A DNA stretch of 32,196 nt from Rhodanobacteraceae bacterium (GTDB lineage Bacteria > Pseudomonadota > Gammaproteobacteria > Xanthomonadales > SZUA-5): contig JADKFD010000050.1 of assembly GCA_016717705.1 (NCBI GenBank), positions 1-32,196 of the forward strand. Direction: 5' to 3'. Positions 26,345 through 32,196 of this stretch are shown piece by piece. Positions within the stretch are counted from its first letter, which is position 1, and every line of letters starts with the position of its first letter. The notes beneath the pieces are model-generated. The model saw nothing but the letters and a program-made list of their open reading frames with translations. It did not search any database and was not told the origin of the DNA. The translations under genes were made by a program, and so were the position numbers.

Positions 26345-27007
26345 ATGAGTACCGCCAATCCGGTGTTGACACGCAGCGAAGTCGCTGGCCTGTCGACCAC
26401 CAAGACCATCCGCAATGCCTATCTGTTGCTGACCATGATCATGGGCGTATCGGCAATGACTGCCTGGTACGCGATCAGCAGCAACGCCGGCATGATCAAT
26501 GTCTGGCTGTTCCTGGCCTTCATGATCGGCATGCCGTTCGCGATCAACGCCACGCGCAACAGCGTAGTCGGTCTGGGGCTGTCCTTTGTCTATGCCGCAC
26601 TGCTCGGCTACTTCCTCGGCCCGATCGTCGGCATCTACTTCCGCATGGACCCGAACATCCCGGTCTATGCGCTGGCCGCGACCAGCGTGATCTTCTTCTC
26701 GCTGTCCGGCTACGCGCTGGTGTCGCGCACCAACTTCAACTTCATGGGTGGCTTTTTGTTCGTCGGCTCGCTGGTGATCCTTGGCGCCATCGTCGCCAAC
26801 ATCTTCCTGCAGATGCCGGTCCTGAGCCTGATGATCTCCGGCGCCGCGGTGCTGCTGATTTCCGGCGCAATCCTGTGGGAAACCAGCCAACTGATCCACG
26901 ATCCGGAAGCCAACTACATCGTCATCGCCACCAGCCTGCTCGGCAGCATCTGGGTGCTGTTCATGCACCTGATGCGCCTGTTCGCCTTCTTCAGCGGCGA
27001 GGATTGA
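26345..27007 (+). CDS. Bax inhibitor-1/YccA family inner membrane protein
   Basis: 220 residues from ATG 26345, with GGAG 8 bases upstream. After a short soluble N terminus (MSTANPVLTRSEVAGLSTTK) come seven hydrophobic segments: about residues 25-45, 50-70, 74-98, 105-128, 133-155, 160-180 and 195-215. FMIGMPFAINATRNSVVGLG, LGYFLGPIVGIY, LVSRTNFNFMGGFLFVG and DPEANYIVIATSLLGSIWVL are typical of the BI-1 family. In E. coli YccA binds and modulates the membrane protease FtsH; related bacterial proteins leak calcium or protons. Which applies here is not shown. The gene is monocistronic, ending at a strong hairpin. Confidence 0.9.
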   Translation: MSTANPVLTRSEVAGLSTTKTIRNAYLLLTMIMGVSAMTAWYAISSNAGMINVWLFLAFMIGMPFAINATRNSVVGLGLSFVYAALLGYFLGPIVGIYFRMDPNIPVYALAATSVIFFSLSGYALVSRTNFNFMGGFLFVGSLVILGAIVANIFLQMPVLSLMISGAAVLLISGAILWETSQLIHDPEANYIVIATSLLGSIWVLFMHLMRLFAFFSGED

Positions 27008-27046
27008 GAAGCCGGTGTTGGTTGCTGGTGTTGGTATTGGAAACAG

Positions 27047-27070
27047 CAAGGCCCGCGAAAGCGGGCCTTG
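27047..27070 (+). terminator. Hairpin terminator after the BI-1 family gene
   Basis: CAAGGCCCGC pairs perfectly with GCGGGCCTTG across a stable GAAA tetraloop, 40 bases after the stop codon. The following sequence (TGCTTTGTG) has only a short T run, but the stem is strong. Confidence 0.75.
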
Positions 27071-27077
27071 TGCTTTG

Positions 27078-27177
27078 TGTGGGAGCGGGTTTATCCCGCG
27101 AGCTTGTGCTTTCTGTGGGAGCGGGTTTATCCCGCGATCTACTTGCTCAAGATCGCGGGATAAACCCGCTCCCACAG
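27078..27177. repeat. REP-like triplet with a perfect 28-bp inverted repeat
   Basis: A forward unit starts at 27078 (TGTGGGAGCGGGTTTATCCC). A second forward unit at 27113-27140 and an inverted unit at 27150-27177 are exact 28-base reverse complements around the 9-base loop ACTTGCTCA. The array lies between the convergent BI-1 gene and serS and ends only 10 bases from the serS stop codon. Confidence 0.85.
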
Positions 27178-27187
27178 TTACTCAGGC

Positions 27188-28672
<1,485 letters not shown>

Positions 28673-28770
28673 GGCGGGCCTCGGTGACTGTGACAAAGGA
28701 GCCGGATTATGCCGGGTGATGATTGTGGCGGGGTGGCGTGGGTGGTGGGTTGTTCTAGGTCATGTTGAAT

Positions 28771-28866
28771 CAGTGAGTAGTGAATAGTGAGTGGTGAGTA
28801 AGAGCCGTTTCAACCGAAGCGCCATTCATGCCGGGTTTTACTCACTACTCACTACTCACCGCTCTT
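28771..28866. repeat. Heptamer-based inverted repeat between serS and ppa
   Basis: The left arm (28772-28804) is built of GTGAGTA/GTGAATA-type units. The right arm (28836-28866) reads on the minus strand as AAGAGCGG followed by three tandem GTGAGTA units. The arms pair imperfectly. The AAGAGCGG edge recurs at the start of the repeat after ppa. No gene lies in this gap. Confidence 0.65.
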
Positions 28867-28941
28867 AAGACCATCGTCGACCGCCCACACCCCCCACCCA
28901 CGGGCATACTCCCCAGCATCGAACCCACCAAGGACATCCCC

Positions 28942-29490
28942 ATGGGACTGGAACGCGTACCCGCCGGCCGCGACGTGCCGGACGAGGTCAACGTCATCAT
29001 CGAAATTCCGATGAACTCCGAACCCGTCAAGTACGAGGTCGACAAGGACTCCGGGGCGATTTTCGTCGATCGCGTGCTGACCACGCCGATGCGTTATCCG
29101 TGCAACTACGGCTACATCCCGCACACGCTGTCCGGCGACGGCGATCCCGCCGACGTGCTGGTGCTGATCCCGCTGCCGCTGATCCCGGGCTCGGTGATCC
29201 GCGTGCGGCCGATCGGCATGCTGTCGATGGAAGACGAAGCCGGCGAAGACACCAAGCTGATCGCCGTGCCGATCGTGAAAACCTTCTCGGCCTATGCGCA
29301 CATCAATGCCATCGACGACGTACCGGAAGCCATGCGTGATCGCATCCGCCACTTCTTCGAGCACTACAAGGACCTGGAGAAGGGCAAGTGGGTGAAAGTG
29401 CGCGGATGGGAGGGCATCGACGCTGCCAAACGCGAGATCGTCGAATCGGTCGAGCGCTATGAGGCGCTGGCGGTGAAGCCGGGATACTGA
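28942..29490 (+). CDS. ppa: Inorganic pyrophosphatase, family I
   Basis: 182 residues from ATG 28942 (MGLERVPAGRDVPDEVNVII), chosen because AAGGA lies 8 bases upstream and the length matches the family (E. coli 176). It hydrolyses pyrophosphate to two phosphates in the cytoplasm and so drives biosynthesis. Visible active-site features are the EIPMNSEPVKYEVDKDSGAI segment with its Lys and Glu ligands, RYPCNYGYIPHTLSGDGDPA, which contains the signature DGDPADVLV with the metal-binding Asp residues, and the later DEAGEDTKLIAVP. The C-terminal KDLEKGKWVKVRGWEG is normal. Monocistronic by appearance, flanked on both sides by heptamer-based inverted repeats. Confidence 0.96.
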   Translation: MGLERVPAGRDVPDEVNVIIEIPMNSEPVKYEVDKDSGAIFVDRVLTTPMRYPCNYGYIPHTLSGDGDPADVLVLIPLPLIPGSVIRVRPIGMLSMEDEAGEDTKLIAVPIVKTFSAYAHINAIDDVPEAMRDRIRHFFEHYKDLEKGKWVKVRGWEGIDAAKREIVESVERYEALAVKPGY

Positions 29491-29492
29491 AG

Positions 29493-29559
29493 AGCGGTTG
29501 TTGGTTGCGGGTTGCTTTGACAGCGGTTGTTGGTTGCTGACAACCAACAACCAACAACC
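29493..29559. repeat. Heptamer-based inverted repeat between ppa and trpE
   Basis: AGCGGTTGTTGGTTGC occurs twice (29493-29508 and 29522-29537). It is followed by CAACCAACAACCAACAACC at 29541-29559, which reads on the other strand as tandem GTTGTTG heptamers. The second forward copy and the inverted arm form a tight hairpin right after ppa. The element begins with the same AAGAGCGG edge as the repeat at 28836-28866. Confidence 0.65.
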
Positions 29560-29601
29560 ATCTCTATGATCGGGTGCATCGCGTAACAGACACCCTCGCC
29601 C

Positions 29602-31077
29602 GTGACCCAACCCATCGACCTCGCCGCCCTGCGCCATGCCGGCTACACCCGTGTGCCGGTCGTGCGCCATGTGCGTGCCGACCTGGATACACCGCTGTCG
29701 GCCTACCTGAAACTCGTCGACGGCCCCGACGCCTACCTGCTTGAATCGGTCGAAGGCAGCGAAACCTGGGGGCGCTATTCGATCATCGGGCTGCCAGCGG
29801 CCGAGCGCATCGAGGTGCGCGGCCACCAGTGGCGGCGGCTGGTCGATGGCGTCTGCGTCGATGAACGCGAGGTCGCCGATCCGCTGGCTGAGGTGCAGAA
29901 ACTGATCCACAGCGAACGCGTGCCGGCGCAGGCGGGTCTGCCTGCCTTTGCCGGCGGCTGGGTCGGCTATTTCGCCTTCGAGACGCTCGGCTACATCGAG
30001 CCCAAGCTGGCGCGCGATGATCGGCCGGACCAGCTCGGCACGCCCGAGATCGTGCTGCTGCGCACCGAGGAACTGGCGGTGTTCGACAACCGCAAGGGCC
30101 GGCTGTCGCTGATCGTGCACGCCGCGACCGACGAACCCGGCGCCATCGCGCGGGCTGAGCGTCGTCTGGATCGCCTCACCCACCGCCTGCGCGCGCCCGC
30201 ACCCGGTTACCCCGAGGTGCTCGACCCACACATCCTCGACGAGGCGCATTTCGTTTCCGGTTTCAGTCGCGAGGAGTTCGAGTCCGCGGTGCTGCGCTGC
30301 CAGGAGTACATCCGCGCCGGCGACGCCTTCCAGATCGTGCTGTCGCAGCGTTTGTCGGTGCCCTTCCGGGCGCGGCCGATCGACGTCTACCGCGCGCTGC
30401 GCACGCTCAACCCGTCGCCGTACATGTACTTCATGGATCTGGGCGACCTGCACGTAGTCGGCTCGTCACCAGAAATTCTGGTGCGATTGAAAGAGGGCGA
30501 AGTGGTGGTTCGTCCGATCGCCGGCACGCTGCCGCGCGGCGCTACCGCCGCCGAGGACGAGGCCAACGCGCTGCGCCTGCTGGAAGACCCGAAAGAGTGC
30601 GCCGAGCACCTGATGCTGATCGATCTTGGCCGCAACGATGTCGGTCGCGTGGCGCAATCGGGCAGCGTGCGCCTGACCGACCAGATGGTGGTCGAGCGCT
30701 ACTCGCACGTGATGCACATCGTTTCGCAAGTGGTCGGCAAGCTGCGCCCGGAACTCGACATCATCGACGTGCTGCGCGCCACCTTCCCCGCCGGCACGCT
30801 GTCCGGCGCGCCGAAGATCCGCGCGGTGCAGATCATCCAGGACCTGGAACCGATCAAGCGCAACCTCTACGGCGGCGCCGTTGGCTACATCAACTGGCAT
30901 GGCGAGGCCGATCTGGCGATCGCGATCCGCACCGCGCTGATCAAGGACCACACCCTGCACGTGCAGGCCGGCGCTGGCATCGTCGCCGATTCTGACCCGG
31001 CCAAGGAGTGGGAGGAAACGATGAACAAGGGGCGCGCCGTGTTCCGTGCGGTCGCCGAGGCGGTGCGCGGGCTGTAG
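29602..31077 (+). CDS. trpE: Anthranilate synthase component I
   Basis: 491 residues from GTG 29602 (read as MTQPIDLAALRHAGYTRVPV). With the TrpG amidotransferase it converts chorismate and glutamine to anthranilate, the first step of tryptophan synthesis. The N-terminal YLLESVEGSETWGRYSIIGL includes LLES, the motif that binds tryptophan for feedback inhibition. The C-terminal chorismate-binding domain shows GDAFQIVLSQRLS, NPSPYMYFMDLGD, VGSSPEILVRL, VRPIAGTLPRGA, EHLMLIDLGRNDVGRVA, FPAGTLSGAPKIRAV and GGAVGYINWHGEADLAIAIR. This identifies it as trpE rather than pabB. The start lacks an obvious Shine-Dalgarno. TATGAT at 29565-29570 is a possible -10 box. No leader peptide rich in Trp codons was seen. 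trpG is not adjacent: the next gene is unrelated. Confidence 0.93.
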   Translation: MTQPIDLAALRHAGYTRVPVVRHVRADLDTPLSAYLKLVDGPDAYLLESVEGSETWGRYSIIGLPAAERIEVRGHQWRRLVDGVCVDEREVADPLAEVQKLIHSERVPAQAGLPAFAGGWVGYFAFETLGYIEPKLARDDRPDQLGTPEIVLLRTEELAVFDNRKGRLSLIVHAATDEPGAIARAERRLDRLTHRLRAPAPGYPEVLDPHILDEAHFVSGFSREEFESAVLRCQEYIRAGDAFQIVLSQRLSVPFRARPIDVYRALRTLNPSPYMYFMDLGDLHVVGSSPEILVRLKEGEVVVRPIAGTLPRGATAAEDEANALRLLEDPKECAEHLMLIDLGRNDVGRVAQSGSVRLTDQMVVERYSHVMHIVSQVVGKLRPELDIIDVLRATFPAGTLSGAPKIRAVQIIQDLEPIKRNLYGGAVGYINWHGEADLAIAIRTALIKDHTLHVQAGAGIVADSDPAKEWEETMNKGRAVFRAVAEAVRGL

Positions 31078-31092
31078 CGCCATCTTCTGGAG

Positions 31093-31112
31093 GGCGCAGC
31101 GCCTGCTGCGCC
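31093..31112 (+). terminator. Hairpin after trpE
   Basis: GGCGCAGC pairs with GCTGCGCC around the loop GCCT, 15 bases after the trpE stop. A second inverted pair, GGAGCAA and TTGCTCC, follows at about 31153-31174. Neither has a T tract, so termination is likely but not certain. Confidence 0.4.
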
Positions 31113-31237
31113 GCTGTTGGATCTTCGGTCGCGGGCGCGAGAACTGCCCCCGGAGCAATGGTTCACTTGCTCCGCACACGCGGCTGGCAGCATCCTCGCC
31201 CGCACCTCTTTCTTGCCGCTGCGACCGGAGCCAACAG

Positions 31238-32196
31238 ATGTCCAGGCAGGCCCTGTATTGGCTGATCGGCCTGTGGCTGGCCCTGCTGCCGCACGCCGGC
31301 AACAGCGCCGAAACCTGGCCACGCGCGGCCGGCACCGACTTCCGCGCCATGGTCTGGAATGTCTCCCGCGAGAGCTTCTACGAACACCGCGGGACCTACG
31401 TCGCGGCGCTGCGCGCGATCAATGCCGACTTCATGATCTTCGACGAGATGTCCGGCACGCACGACGCAAATGACGTCGCCGGCGTGCTGCAGGAGATCGA
31501 TCCCGCACACCCGCAAGCATGGCAAGTTGCCTACGGCAGCAGCGGCTACAACCAGCGCGTCGTGTTCGCGCTGCGGGCTCCGCTGGAACCGCTGCGCCAG
31601 TTCAACTATCTGCCCTATCCGCCGCGACTGGTTGCGCGCTTGCGCAAGGTGCCGACCAATCCGCAACAGCGCGAGTGGCTGGATGCCAACCTGGCCGCCG
31701 GGATCGGCAGCTTTGCCGTCGAAGCGCGCCTCGGGGGTCGGCGCATCATCGCCGTCGGCGTCGATCTGCAATGCTGCGGCGACAGCGACGGCGCCTGGGA
31801 AGAAGACCGTCGCCACGTCGAAGCGCGTGAGATCCGCACCCTGCTCGATCGCGTCTGGACCGCCCGTTCACCCGACGCGGTCATCGTTGCCGGCGATTTC
31901 AACGCGGTTCGTGGGCTGCGTCCGGTCAACCTGCTGCAGGGCAAGCACAAGCGAGCCGAGTTGCGACTGGCCATCGCCGAGGCAAAACACGCCAATGGCG
32001 TCGAAGTCTGGACCTGGGACGGCCGCGGCACACCCTTCCCGTCGCGCCCGATCGACTACATGCTGCACAGCCGCGAACTCAGCGTGCGCCAGGCTCTGGT
32101 GTTCGATCCGGAAACGATGAGTGCAGACGAGCGCAAGCGCGTCGGGCTGGAAGCTGACGGATTCAAGCCGCTCAGCGAGCATCGACCCGTGGTGGT
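31238..32196 (+). CDS. Secreted endonuclease/exonuclease/phosphatase-fold protein, 3' end outside window
   Basis: An open frame of 319 codons from ATG 31238 continues past the right edge. GGAG lies 7 bases upstream. Residues 1-24 (MSRQALYWLIGLWLALLPHA, then GNSA) form a signal peptide, so the mature protein is probably periplasmic or secreted. The fold's catalytic motifs are present: VWNVSRESFYEHR early, DFMIFDEMSG (metal-binding Glu), VIVAGDFNAVRG (the GDFN motif), SRPIDYMLHS, and SEHRPVVV at the edge (the final catalytic His region). The family cleaves phosphodiester or phosphate bonds in nucleic acids, lipids or sugars; the substrate here is not shown. The three Cys and long DGAWEEDRRHVEAREIR segment are unremarkable. 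It follows trpE by 160 bases with hairpins between, so it is likely transcribed separately. Confidence 0.8.
   Translation, partial: MSRQALYWLIGLWLALLPHAGNSAETWPRAAGTDFRAMVWNVSRESFYEHRGTYVAALRAINADFMIFDEMSGTHDANDVAGVLQEIDPAHPQAWQVAYGSSGYNQRVVFALRAPLEPLRQFNYLPYPPRLVARLRKVPTNPQQREWLDANLAAGIGSFAVEARLGGRRIIAVGVDLQCCGDSDGAWEEDRRHVEAREIRTLLDRVWTARSPDAVIVAGDFNAVRGLRPVNLLQGKHKRAELRLAIAEAKHANGVEVWTWDGRGTPFPSRPIDYMLHSRELSVRQALVFDPETMSADERKRVGLEADGFKPLSEHRPVV

Noticed and set aside
28771..29559. A CRISPR array, because of regular short repeats
   Set aside because: The units are 7 bases long without unique spacers and form inverted repeats; no cas genes are present.
29541..29601. A tryptophan attenuator before trpE
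   Set aside because: No leader peptide with Trp codons and no alternative terminator hairpin; the hairpin there is made of the heptamer repeat.
28852..30453. A 533-codon minus-strand frame across ppa and trpE
   Set aside because: It spans two well-identified genes on the other strand and the repeats between them; it is an antisense artefact.

Overview
The window is GC-rich bacterial DNA, most likely from a gammaproteobacterium of the Xanthomonadales/Lysobacterales type. This rests on the housekeeping genes (metF, glpK, serS, family I ppa, trpE, clpB), on intergenic REP-like palindromes of the form GTGGGAGCGGGTTTATCCCGC, and on heptamer-based inverted repeats between genes. No rRNA, tRNA, CRISPR array or transposase was seen. 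The genus assignment is inference only.

Layout. 1-7589: a family of unrecognised accessory genes. A leftward partial gene (1-498) diverges from three rightward genes (about 511-2135, 2141-4370, 4397-7589). The first and third rightward genes share a middle domain, and the first also resembles the leftward gene at its N terminus. The first ends in Sel1-like repeats and the third begins with a DUF1444-like domain. All three rightward genes are broken by many small indels. 7904-17719: a leftward cluster, read from right to left: DUF2170 (YjfI-like) protein, coiled-coil protein, small 119-aa protein, YqiJ-like OB-fold membrane protein, YqiK/flotillin-like SPFH protein, and a giant DUF3686-type ATPase ('DNA repair ATPase'). 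A tandem 13-bp palindrome overlaps the predicted -35 box of this cluster. 17947-20521: clpB with a predicted sigma-32 promoter, flanked by two same-orientation copies of a palindromic repeat. 20724-22076: a broken membrane protein. 22303-32196: intact housekeeping genes metF, glpK (leftward), an L-2-hydroxyglutarate oxidase-like flavoprotein, a Bax inhibitor-1/YccA protein, serS (leftward), ppa, trpE and a secreted endonuclease/exonuclease/phosphatase-fold protein running off the right edge.

How the genes may work together. A flotillin-like SPFH protein, its NfeD/OB-fold partner, a DUF2170 protein, a coiled-coil protein and a large AAA-type ATPase resemble membrane-stress modules related to the Psp/flotillin neighbourhoods of other proteobacteria. 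The neighbouring clpB disaggregase and the convergent X/A/B/C gene family make this a candidate extended envelope-stress or proteostasis island. The A/B/C genes are the part I cannot match to a described function.

Caution. About 30 indels are needed to read all genes through, including one in clpB and two in the giant ATPase. Most look like one-base homopolymer changes or two-base changes in CG-alternating runs, and there is almost no nonsense mutation. This pattern suits sequencing or assembly errors at least as well as real gene decay. The right-hand 10 kb shows none.
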